This document shows, one piece after another, positions 12,861 through 46,059 of a DNA stretch of 64,000 nucleotides. Source of the stretch: Apus apus (Eukaryota; Chordata; Aves; Apodiformes; Apodidae); assembly GCF_020740795.1 (NCBI RefSeq), contig NC_067296.1:5805001-5869000 (forward strand). Direction: 5' to 3'. How positions within the stretch are numbered: position 1 is the first letter of the stretch; each line of letters starts with the position of its first letter. The translations under genes and the position numbers were made by a program. The notes beneath the pieces were generated by a model that saw only the letters and a program-made list of their open reading frames with translations, was not told where the DNA came from and did not search any database.

Positions 12861-15800
12861 AATTAAATAGGTATTCATTTTTAAATCTTTGTTTCCAATA
12901 TAATGCTTTGAACTACTAGTAAAAGAAGTGAGTATGTTAATAAAAAAACAGTGTATCCCAGATGACAGAAGCATAATGAAACAGTCTCAGTAATTGGAAA
13001 ATTGTATTTTTCTTTACTACTTCAAGAAAAAGAATTATACCTCCACTAGGGTATGAGGAAGGCTTGCTTGCATCTACATTGTACTTGTAAAATAGAAAGA
13101 TCTAAGCAAAGATCTGTTGAAAGCTCTGGGTAGAATCTGCTTTCAGCCAGACATAAAAAATATTATGGTTTCCTATCAAGTGAGTATAAATGGACACACA
13201 GTTATTCAAAGCTATTTAAAGGAGGCTGCACTTGTGATACCAGTTCTTGCAGTACAGATAAATCGAGAACTCCAAGATATGTGAATATGCTTTTAGAAAC
13301 TGCATTTTATTAAGCTGTGTTTTCTTCATGTTTTGCTTCAACAGTCTGGCAGACTTGCTTTGTCTCTTATCTGAACAAATAACAATCCCTCACTCCTTTG
13401 TCTCACTGGCTTGGTGATCCATCCAGTTCCCACAGCCTCCCACCCCGGGGCTCCCCTTGCAGGGCTCAGTGTCTGAAGCAAGAGATTCTAACCAAAACAA
13501 TTTGTTAAAATTAGTGAATGATGGGAGCACAATCCATGGAGAAGTTGGCTATCAACAGCAAGCTGTGGCCCAAGCACTTCAGAAGCAACAGGCTGGCCTA
13601 GAAAGCCAGGTTATGGCAACTGACCTGCAGCTGTGGGATCAAACTCAGCCCTTTCTCCAGCTCTTGCAACTCAGCAAAGCCCCTTCTCTGCCCATCTCTG
13701 TCTAGCAGATGGTGAGGTGGAGACAGGAAGTGTTGCTTGTACAGGAGGGCTCTGACTGTGCAACCCTGACAAAAGTGGCAGCTGATCAGCACTGCATTCT
13801 TCCCGTCAATTAGAAGCAATTAACACCTCCTGCTCATCCTTCCTTCTTCTGCCCTGAAAAAAAATTTCAGAAGCACCAGTCCTGACTGCAGGACAGTCTT
13901 CCCCAGCAGTAGAGAAAGAGTCACTGCACTGAGAGATGATACAGCCTGTTTTGGGACTGGGGGAAATCACACTAACTTTTCCCGTCTGAAGAAATTCCCA
14001 TCAACAGACAGTGAGATGCTTCCTAAAGGGAGCTGAATAGATGAGCTGGTGCAGAGAACAGCACTCACAGCATGGAAACATGAGACTTGAAACACAGGTT
14101 CACTCACAGCCCCAAGTGTGGTGAGCCTGCAAACAAAGGCCATGACAACAGCCACATTCCTTCCACAGAAAGCTTGAGAGGTTTATGTCTGCTGCTTCTG
14201 CAAACCATGACACCTGCCAAGGACAACTGTTCACCTTATTTTTGTATGCAAAATAAGTCTTGCTCCAAAGTTTTTCTGCTTCAATGAGAAAACTGCAAAG
14301 CCAGATCCTCTTCATTAAACCAAGGAGTGAGCAGGAAAGACCCAACCTACTGGCTGTTGATAACTGTAGGAATAGGAAAGGTCTGCTCACCAAGACTTAG
14401 CACACGTGAGCAAATCATGGTCTTCCCAAAGGAAGCAAGATACTTCTTAGGAGAGAGACATAAACCTTGTTTCTGAGTGTCAGCTTCCTTCCCAGAGCTG
14501 CAGCAGGAGGACGGAGATTGCCAGGGTGAAAATGACTGCTGATGGCTGCAGTGCTCACTGAGGTCCTGCAGGTCCTGCTTTCCTTCACGACCTCAGCAAT
14601 CACCTGATGTTTTTCCAGTGAAACACAGATAGCAAGAGCAGCTAAAGACAACATAAAAGTGTCTGCACCAACTTAGCTCTTGGCAAGCTGCCTTACAAAG
14701 GCCAGGGATGGCTGGCAGATATACAGGTGCTGGAATCAAAAGAGCCTTGGAGCAAATGGCTGCAACCCCTTGTGTAAAGCCTGCAGAGAGACTTGATGTC
14801 CTGCTCGGCTCTTGCTCTACTGTCTGTTAAAAGTTCAGGTCCTAACCAAGCCCCCAAGACATTTAATTAGCACAGATTGACTGATGTATGAAAAACTATG
14901 AATTGGAGTTACAGCAAAACCTCAGCTACAGGCGACATAAAACCAGCACTTGCATCATGATGGCAAAATTGAAGGGTGACAGGGGCTCTACTGCTGCTCA
15001 CCTTCCCCAAACCACACGGGTGAAATGAGACTGGAAAGCTGTCAATACTGTCATAGCTACCATAGGGCATGAATGGCTGCAAGCTGCTAATTTGCCCAAA
15101 AAATTGGCTTTCAATAAAATGATTACTGATTTGATACACAACATTCACGACTGGATGATCCACAAATATCCTATACAATAGGTCTGGCAAGACTAAAGGC
15201 CTTTCAAGTAGGGCCAGAATTAAAAAAAAAAAGTGATCCCACTTTAGCCACCAGTGATACTAGAATATTGGCCTGATCAGAACACCTAAAAGGCTTTTAA
15301 AGTAGGAATAGGCCAAGTGTTTGTTGTGTCTAAGGGCAAGAAACACCGCACAATTGATTTTGCCTTATGTTACAGTCCTACTGAAAGATTAAAGTGAAAA
15401 GAAGTATGACGTTGTCTAAACAAATCCTCCAGCATTATTAATTTAAGTCTGTGCAACAGTATGTGACCCATGTTCACTGGCACAAATAAATTCAACAACA
15501 CAAATTTTGAGATCTGATGATGGCAATTAGAAAATTCTACAACACAAAGCAGCCTGCCCATCAACAGCCTACCCTTGCAGCAGCTTCATATTAGAGCTTG
15601 GCATAGTCATCCTAGTAGCAAGACTTGTTGTCCATAAGTAGTATTTTACCCCCCCTTGTTAAATCAGTTATTATGTTCTTGAAAGCATTTTTTGGTAATC
15701 AAGCAGAGCTTAAATCTGTAGACATCCTTGTTCAGATATAAGTGGGGATAAACATTAACACCAGTGGGCACTGACTAATCAGTTAGTAACAAGTTCTACC

Positions 15801-18420
15801 TCAGAAATCCAAGGCTGGAAACCCACTGCTGGAAATGCACAGGGTTTATGCCATCTCAGACCCCAACCAGGACACAGCCAGAGCATCATGTGTGGGAGGA
15901 ATGAAGTCCATCTCATGTGGGAGGAATGGAATTCATCACCCTGCAGAACAGGATCTCTGCATTTTCAGCTCTGCAGTGGCCACGGCTGATTCGATCTAAC
16001 TCTTATCTAACGTGACATTGCCACTGTGATATAAATAGTGTCTTATTTGCCTGCTTCAGAGAAACAATGTTAGTCAAGAAAAGGTCAAATGGTTTTGCTA
16101 CGGGGAAAAGAGCAAAAATTTTTTGTAATTTAATATTGCCCTTTTTTTTTTTGGAAGGCAGCAGACTCCAGGTGGTAGTCACATAGGAGGGAGAGGAACA
16201 CAACAGAGAAGACAAGGTCTATTTATCTAGTCTGCAGTAGCACAAAGCAATAATATTTCAATCATTTCTTAGGGCCCAGTAGGAACTAGTATTCACCCAG
16301 CAACTCACTGATCTTATCTTTACTTGGAATCTATAGACAAAGTCTGCTCAAACCTGCCTACTTTGACCACACAGAAGTAAGTTACAGCTGCAGGGAAGTC
16401 TGGGATAGATTACTTGATACATCTACTAGTGAATGCATATTTTCTTATTTCACAATGCTTACTGCAGCAATGCTTTCTATTAATAAAGCATTAATAAACA
16501 CAATTTTTACTTAAAGGCAGCCAAATGTATCTATTTTTAGCCAAACAGGAAAAATACCCTATCTTAAGTCTTTAAATACATTACACAACCTGAGGTTACT
16601 GCTACCAGCCCTATACAAATACCCATATCTATTTATTAAGGTTGCTTTTAAGCATTTCTCTTATCCTACAGAAAAGACAGCAGCTCTGTTCCAAATTCTG
16701 CATGCAAGACAGGCTGGTATATTCATACACAGTTGAACTACAGAAATGCATACAGCTGGAAAGCAAAATGACCACACGAAGGTGACCCAAAGCCCATTTT
16801 TTTGTTAGTTTTTATTGCTTGCTCTTACTACTTCCAGCAGGATGATAATCTGTGCACACTGGCAATATTTCACTGCTAGTGGAAACCAGTAAAAACAAGG
16901 TCACACGTGTGTTCAACAGTTCTTTTGCACTAAAAATAGGTGTAGGTCCTGTTTGCTGGAATGACACCAACCTTTTCCTTGTGTCACCCGTGCTGCCTGT
17001 ACTGCTGGCTGGGTGTAGCCTACACCTCTGGTTCATGGTAGGTAGGGTGGAATAAATCCTACCCAGTGAAAGTAAGGATAATTGCTAAACTTATCATCAG
17101 CCAAATTAGAAAGTAAAATAGTTACAGCAAATATCCCCTTGGGCCATCTTGTGCAGATTACAAAAGACTTCTAAGACACTCCAAACAGCCCATTCTTCCT
17201 GGGAAACACCAGAATTGTTTATCACTAAATGAAGTTACAGCATGTAAGGTGAGATAAACAGAGTGTCTGACTCTGCTGGAATTATGTGTTTGGCCCAGAC
17301 CCTGTGGATACACAGGCTGACAAGTCAGCTTACAGGTTATTTTTACAATTATGTTTATACAGTGACTTCAAACCTTTAGGCTAAACAATGCAGTGCCCAG
17401 GGCTATGAGAGAGAATGCAGCCAGTGCCCTCAGATAGCCAGGCATTCAGGCATTTCAGTTGAAATAGGAAAATTTGAGATGAGGCAGCAAAACCAACACA
17501 ACACATGGAACAGCAGCAAGTCTGTACAACCTGCACAAACAGAATGACAGACTCCAGCTATTATGCCAGCCTTAAAGCATCATTTTGAGTTGTGACTAGC
17601 AGAAGGACTTCAATTTCCACACTGCTTTGTTGTGAGGGTGGAGGGAATCTCCCCAGCTGCTGAAGGCAGCATCACTGCCTGAACCATGGGCAGCCCCAAC
17701 AGACACACAAAGCACCTACAGCAAGTGCTTCCTCTGGTGCATCACTGAAAGAAAATGTAGTAGAGGGAACAGTGTTCAGCACAGCATGAATCTTCTGGCA
17801 CCCTGAACTCAAGCCAGACATTTTCCACCCTCACCCAAAGAATTAAACCAGGAAATTTATCAACAACAGAACTTCCTTTGAACTCCAGAAAAGTTCCTGA
17901 AAATTCTGAGCATGTGAATCTTAGTGAGGAAGACTGAAATTGAGGATTTCAGAGAGAAATGAAGACGAGCTCGATGTTTATATAATAAAACAAAACCCAG
18001 TGCCAAGGCTTGAGAAAAACAAGAGGATTCAAAGTTTATAACATCATTTTTTTCCCAAACACCACACATTCAGGATTTGCATTTTCCAGCTGCTATCTGG
18101 AATTCTGTTTTTTAAATTTTAATAGGGGATTCATAATGGAGAAAATTAAGCAAGATAGCTTACACTTTCATGTCCTCAGGCTTATTTTTGTTCATTTCTT
18201 TCTTTTTAAGCATGGGAAGTATACAGATAATGACTAGTTATGATTACTCAGAAATATCTGAAGAAAACAAGTTTTTCAAAATGCCCCATCCAAATGCATT
18301 AGCAATTAGAATCTCCTCAAGTTTCCATTAGTCTGTCAAAACAAGAAATAATCTTATAGCAGCTCTGACTGAAACTCCTTAAGATTGTCACATTGATTGA
18401 ATTTCAAAGTATAGACTTAC

Positions 18421-41495
<23,075 letters not shown>

Positions 41496-41510
41496 GGCGC
41501 GGCGGGCAGT

Positions 41511-41554
41511 CGGTCTGTCGGTCGGTCAGTCAGACGGTCGGTCGGTCGGTCGGT
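41511..41554 (-). repeat. GACC tetranucleotide repeat in the STK4 leader
   Basis: Plus strand shows cggtcggtcggtcggtcggt with interruptions. In the STK4 mRNA sense it is GACC units ending about 15 bases before the start codon, so it is probably in the 5' UTR. It mirrors a GACC tract in TOMM34 intron 1. Confidence 0.8.
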
Positions 41555-41593
41555 CAGCCCCTCAGCCCTCCATGACAGCCCGCCCTGCCGCCG

Positions 41594-41606
41594 CTTCCGC
41601 CGGAAG
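41594..41606. promoter_or_regulatory. Palindromic double ETS (GABPA-type) motif
   Basis: CTTCCG-C-CGGAAG: two perfect CGGAAG cores in inverted orientation separated by one base, near the middle of the spacer between the two start codons. CGGAAG is the core of ETS/GABP sites, a class known to be enriched in bidirectional promoters. Binding is inferred. Confidence 0.6.
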
Positions 41607-41632
41607 CCACGGGGAGCGCCCGGCCCGCCCGG

Positions 41633-41720
41633 GGGGGCGGGGCCTGTCCCGGTGAGGGGCGGGGCCTGTCTCGGTGGGGGCGGGGCCTGTCCCGGTGGGG
41701 GCGGGGCCGGTCCCGGCGCT
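41633..41720. promoter_or_regulatory. Four tandem GC-box repeats
   Basis: A unit of about 22 bp (ggggcggggcctgtcccggt) is repeated about four times, the last copy diverged (cggggccggtcccggcg). Each holds an Sp1/KLF-type GGGGCGGGGC box. The array ends just before the TOMM34 start codon, so it is core promoter or the TOMM34 5' UTR. Confidence 0.8.
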
Positions 41721-41734
41721 GCCCGGTTGCAGCC

Positions 41735-41849
41735 ATGGCCGCTTCCCCCAGCGCCCTGCGCCGGGCCGGTAACGAGGAGTTCCGCCGCGGGCAGTACGGC
41801 CCGGCCGCCGCGCTCTACACCCGTGCCCTGGCGCTGCTGGAGGCCGCAG
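41735..41849 (+). CDS. TOMM34: TOMM34 exon 1
   Basis: Starts ATG in context gcagccATGG and encodes MAASPSALRRAGNEEFRRGQ and on to LLEAAG, the first TPR helices. The only ATG consistent with the family start. The donor GCAG|GTCCGG is weak but gives the right phase. Confidence 0.92.
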
Positions 41850-44727
41850 GTCCGGAGCGTCCCGGGCGGGAGCACCGACCGACCGAGCGACCGACCTTCC
41901 CCGGCTGACCGGCTGTCTCGCTTGTGTTCCCGGCGCAGGAGACGCGGCCGCCCCGGAGCGCAGCGTGCTGCTGGCCAACCGTGCCGCCTGCCGCCTGAAG
42001 GAGGGAGCCTGCAGCCTCTGCGTCGCCGACTGCACCGGGTGAGCGGCGGCGGGGCCGGGGCCGGGGCCGGGGGGGTCCCACGGCTCCCGGTGGGGCCGGA
42101 GGGCTCGTTCGCTCCGTCCCTCCCCTTCGGGTGAGGGCGGGAGGCCGGGCCGGGCCGTGCCGGGGCTCGGCGGCCCTGCCCGAGGCCGCCCCGGGGCTCA
42201 CGGCCTCCCGGGCGGCTCTTCCCCTCTCCCCGCTGTCCCGCAGCGCTCTCGCCCTGGTCCCGTTCGCCCTCAAGCCCCTCCTGAGACGGGCCGCGGCCTA
42301 CGAGGCCCTGGAGAGGTACCAGCTGGCCTACGTGGACTACAAGACGGCGCTGCAGGTGGACTGCTCGGTACCGGCGGCACACGACGGCGTCAACAGGTAC
42401 GGGGCTGCCGGGCTCGGTGCCTCGGCAGCCCTGCCAGGAGCAGCCTGCATCCCAGGCAGAGGGATGAAGCCGTCGAGGCCTCTGATGGTTTGGAAAGGGG
42501 GTGGCTGTGCTCCCCGTGTCTGCTAGTGCTCTTAGCTCCCTCCTGGGACTGTTTCTGCTTTGCTCAGTGCCTGGCTGAAATGAAACAATGAGCTGCGTGT
42601 TCCAGCCTTCCCGTGCTGACTGGTTTTCCAGGCTGCTGTGCTCCTTTTCCCTCGCTGGAGCTGGCTGCTTCGTGTCACTGCTTGCCAGACTGAGCACTGG
42701 GGTGCACACCTCTTGCCCACCTGAGCCCTGACAGTCCCAGCCCTTGTCCTGTGGTGTTTTTACCCTTTCTGGCACGAGGGTCCTTTCCTTAACGTCCTGT
42801 CAGTAGAGGGAACTGAGTTTAGACGCGTGTAAAGGTGGTGGTGGAGAGATGCTGTCCTCCACACAGAACCCACGTGAAAAATTGGCCCTCCTGCCACTGC
42901 CTGTGCAGCCAGCAGCCGGGTGACTGCCAGCCCTCTCTTCCAGGATGACTAAAGCCCTGCTGGAGCAGGATGGCGTCAACTGGCGCCAGAAGCTCCCACC
43001 AATCCCCACAGTCCCCATTTCTGCCCAGACGAGGTGGAGCATTCCCTCTGCTGCATCCCCCGGGGCTGACACTCCTCCTGCAGCTGCACCAAGGGGAGCA
43101 CCAGGTGAGCGTGTGCCCTCGGGCTGGGCACAGAGCCCTGTGGCTCACAGGGGTGGTTGGTGTGTCTGTAGCTGGGGCTGAGGTCTGGAGCAACCTGGGC
43201 CTGGTTCTGCCACAGCCTCTTGGGTTGATTCAGGATCCTTTGATGTCTCATCTCTGCTCTGGGGATATTTGCTTTCTGATCTTGTCGGTTTGATAGTGTT
43301 CTGTGTTCTTTCTGTATCCTTCCACCCTGTTTCCAGACCAGACTGCTGCTGGCACAGACAGAGCTCGAACTCTGAAGGAAGAAGGAAATGAACTTGTAAA
43401 GAAAGGAAACCATAAAAAAGCCATTCAGAAATACACTGAGAGTTTAAAGCTCAACCAGGAATGTGCAGCTTACACCAACAGGTACTACTCACCTCTTTGC
43501 CCAAGTACTTTTTTGGTACCTCTGTGGCACTTCTGACAGAACTGTCCAATGGTTGCTCTTAACCAAATGAATAAAACAAAACCACCTACACATGTTCACC
43601 TCAAGTGCAAACTTCCCAGTAGTTTGTACAACAGAAGCCCCTGGAGACACTCAGCTTAGGGCTGCTGAGGGATTTCTTCCTTCAGTGCTTGTTTGCCAGG
43701 ACTGTGGTGTTTTGCGTAGTGTCTGCTGGCACACAAACCACCACTTGCAGACTGCTGGACTCAAAGTACTTCTAAGGTAGTTGCAGCAAGCAGGGCATGT
43801 TCTGGACTGGTATAGAACCTGCATCCTTGAGGTGTTTATTTTTCAGACTGAAAACCTGCTTATTTCTTCCCTTCCTTTTAACTGAAACAAATTAGAGCTC
43901 AGGAAGTAAGATGACATAACATAGAAGGTTAAAGACTGTGGAGTCCAGCTTTGTGCTGCGTTGGGGTGGGCTGGGATCTGCTACATGTGATGCAGCAGAA
44001 ATGCTGCTTGTAGCTGAGCATCTCTAACCAGGTCCCTGTGTTGCAGAGCACTCTGCTACCTGACCCTGAAGCAGTACAGGGAAGCAGTACAGGACTGCAC
44101 GGAAGCTCTGGGGTTAGATCCTAAAAATGTTAAAGCACTCTACAGACGTGCTCAAGCACTCAAAGAACTGAAGGTAAGGCAAGAGTTTTTGAACCATTTT
44201 AGGCAAGGACTAGAAGCCTGTTCATGATAGCCTTTAGGACTTGTGTCTGTGCTAGAGAACATCTGCCATCACAGCTGAGAGGAGTGAGGGGGGATTTTAG
44301 TTTACATCACTATTTGCTGTTTGGATTCCATGAGTTTCTCAGCACCAGGTCTTAGAGATGCTGGAAGCAGCTGCATGTTTTGTTGAACCTTATCATTTGT
44401 GTCTGGTGACAGAAGCTGCAGGCACCGTTGCATGGGTGTTGGACTCAGAACCCACTTAAGTGATGAAATTATCCTCTCAGCCCTAGTTTAAGCATGTTTT
44501 AGAACATCTACATCAATACCAGTGCTGAAACAATTAAGAGGGAGTCACAGACTTAGCTGTGTTGCCTTTGCCTCTCTTGCTGGGTCTGCATTTTTAATGC
44601 ACTAACACTTAAATTATTATTCTTCTAGGATTACAAATCAAGCATTGCTGATATCGAGAGCTTGTTGAAAATTGAACCAAAGAACACAGCTGCACTGAGA
44701 TTACTGCAGGAACTGAACAGAGCCTAG
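41735..44727 (+). CDS. TOMM34: TOMM34 mitochondrial import co-chaperone, seven exons
   Basis: Cytosolic TPR co-chaperone that scaffolds HSP70 and HSP90 and keeps mitochondrial preproteins import-competent. Exons: 41735-41849, 41939-42038, 42244-42396, 42944-43104, 43337-43481, 44047-44173, 44629-44727. They total 900 nt, 299 aa plus stop, and phase closes at all six junctions. Two TPR clamp domains flank a proline/alanine-rich linker: TPR1 from about residue 9 to 122, TPR2 from about 185 to 299. Clamp residues are kept in both: N in AGNEEF and EEGNEL, N in LLANRAAC and AYTNRALC, and K/R in KPLLRR and KALYRR. Human TOMM34 is 309 aa. This copy has a shorter N-terminus and ends ELNRA without the human KQNLH-like tail. 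Confidence 0.96.
41873..41896 (+). repeat. GACC repeat in TOMM34 intron 1
   Basis: Plus strand caccgaccgaccgagcgacc, then gacc. It is the inverted counterpart of the GGTC tract in the STK4 leader about 340 bp away, so both genes carry GACC units in their own sense strand near the start. Confidence 0.75.
41939..42038 (+). CDS. TOMM34: TOMM34 exon 2
   Basis: Encodes ...APERSVLLANRAACRLKEG and the CVADC segment. The asparagine in LLANRAAC is the second clamp residue of TPR1. Intron 1 is only 89 bp. Acceptor CGCAG|GAGAC, donor CCGG|GTGAGC. Confidence 0.93.
42244..42396 (+). CDS. TOMM34: TOMM34 exon 3
   Basis: Encodes GALALVPFALKPLLRRAAAY and on to DGVNR, with the lysine and arginine of the TPR1 clamp (KPLLRR). 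Acceptor CGCAG|CGCT, donor ACAG|GTACGG. Confidence 0.96.
42944..43104 (+). CDS. TOMM34: TOMM34 exon 4 (inter-TPR linker)
   Basis: Encodes MTKALLEQDGVNWRQKLPPI and a P/A-rich tail through APRGAP. The human linker here is longer and rich in K/S/T, so the linker has diverged while its first part (WRxKLPxIPxVPxSAQxRW) is conserved. Acceptor CCAG|GATG, donor CCAG|GTGAGC. Confidence 0.95.
43337..43481 (+). CDS. TOMM34: TOMM34 exon 5
   Basis: Starts TPR2: RARTLKEEGNELVKKGNHKK and on to CAAYTNR. This domain binds the C-terminal EEVD of HSP90 in mammals. Acceptor CCAG|ACCAG, donor ACAG|GTACTA. Confidence 0.96.
44047..44173 (+). CDS. TOMM34: TOMM34 exon 6
   Basis: Encodes RALCYLTLKQYREAVQDCTE and on to LYRRAQALKELK, the core of TPR2 with clamp K and R. 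Acceptor TGCAG|AGCA, donor AAG|GTAAGG. Confidence 0.97.
44629..44727 (+). CDS. TOMM34: TOMM34 exon 7 and stop
   Basis: Encodes DYKSSIADIESLLKIEPKNT and on to LLQELNRA, ending in TAG at 44725-44727. Acceptor TTCTAG|GAT. Confidence 0.96.
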   Translation, partial: DYKSSIADIESLLKIEPKNTAALRLLQELNRA

Positions 44728-45660
44728 GGTAACCAAGCAATAGGGAGAGGTTTGGTTCCCCCTGCAGAAGAAAGGTTTTTCCCTTCTGATGTTGTTTCAG
44801 GGACCAATCTTGATGCAGGATTGGCATTGAAATCAACCTTCCACTGCTACTAAGGTGTAACAGGTGGTTCTGTGCTAGCACAGTGAATGTTAAGACACAC
44901 AGTCTGTACCAAACTATTATCTGGCTCTTAAGATCATTCACAGTTTCAATGCCCCTCCCTGAGAGATGTATCAGTCAACTTGCCTGTAACTGTTGGCCTC
45001 AGGGACCCTTATGTTGGCTAAGATGCATGTGAAGTGGCTGTTCTCTTTCTGAGGAGCTACAAACAGGGTTTTTTTTTTTTGATCTTATTCAGGTGACAGT
45101 TTTGCTGCATTTGTGCTGCTATTACTTGCTAAGGTTGCTGCAGGAGCTGCTGCAGTTGCCCTGGCACCACCTACCATCCTTGTGACAGAGACACAGCTGC
45201 TTGCACAGGGCCAGGCTTGTTACCTCTCCCACTTGATGCATGCTGGCCCTCAGCTGAGTTTCTGCTGCTTAGTGTAGCTGGGCAGATGTTTGCAGCAGCA
45301 GCTTTCTTTTGGCTTTAATTATTCTGCACTTTTAAGAAAACAGCAGCAAGTTAAGCCTGCCTTGTCACACTGTGCCCTCCTTCTTTGAGATTCTGGGTGC
45401 TTGGGAATTTTACAGTTGGTTTTTGTGTTGTTTTTTTTAAAAGCCACTTTAGCTCCTCTGTGCCTTTTGGAGCAGTTGCAACAGGGTGTTACAGGGAGGA
45501 AGATCTGCAGTCTGGCTTTCTACTTCAATGCATGTTTATACTTTTTGATCTCCTCCTTATCTGGTATTGATGGCACTGACTTGAAATGGTAAAGAGACAG
45601 TTGGACTTATTCTGTGAACCATTAAAACCAGTTCTCATTAAAGCCATGTTTATTTTCACT
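44728..45660 (+). other. TOMM34: TOMM34 3' UTR
   Basis: Noncoding sequence after the stop codon, running to about 20 bases past the second ATTAAA. No second gene seen. The 3' limit is inferred from the poly(A) signals and the following T/G-rich stretch. Confidence 0.7.
45621..45642 (+). terminator. TOMM34 poly(A) signals (two ATTAAA)
   Basis: ATTAAA at 45621-45626 and again at 45637-45642, followed within 30-60 bases by a T/G-rich element (gtgtttctttctgggt). No AATAAA is nearer, so the second copy is the likely main signal. Confidence 0.7.
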
Positions 45661-45974
45661 TCAGAGCTGTGTTTCTTTCTGGGTATAGGGGAACTTGAAC
45701 ACTGTTTTTAACCACTTCACTTCATCCTGTCCCCCTTTTTGTCAGAGAACTTCAAGCACTTGTACAGTGCCTTGCTTTGGAAGGCACCTGTCAGTGACAA
45801 TACATCAGGGTCTCTAACCCTTGCTCAGCCTTGCACACTGAGAAGAGCCTGGCTCCAGATTAAAGTCCTTCATAAGCATCTCACTGAGGAGATGCTAAAT
45901 AGTGCACAGTTCAGACTGAGGCATCCACTACAAGGAAAATAAATATTTAAGGAGGCCAGGGGAAGAATTAGCAA

Positions 45975-46059
<85 letters not shown>

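Larger units (their letters stand above)
1..18420 (-). other. STK4 intron 10 (partial, runs off the left edge)
   Basis: AT-rich noncoding DNA downstream of STK4 exon 10. Reading the minus strand by eye for the SARAH exon (the segments around LKSWTVEDL and IRQKYQSK) gave no match. It holds CR1 fragments near 2.3, 8.4 and 12.6 kb, scattered A/T runs, a short imperfect duplication near 15.89-15.94 kb and one exon-like plus-strand frame at 10.95-11.06 kb. The other open frames are short and resemble no family I know. Confidence 0.8.
42397..44628 (+). other. TOMM34 introns 3-6
   Basis: Introns 42397-42943, 43105-43336, 43482-44046 and 44174-44628, all GT-AG. Composition falls from GC-rich to normal across them. 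No repeat, exon or other gene recognised. Confidence 0.85.

Noticed and set aside
13457-13705. Plus-strand frame with Q/L-rich sequence (QQQAVAQALQKQQAG)
   Set aside because: No splice signals in phase, no family resemblance, and it lies in STK4 intron 10. Composition alone is not enough to call a gene.
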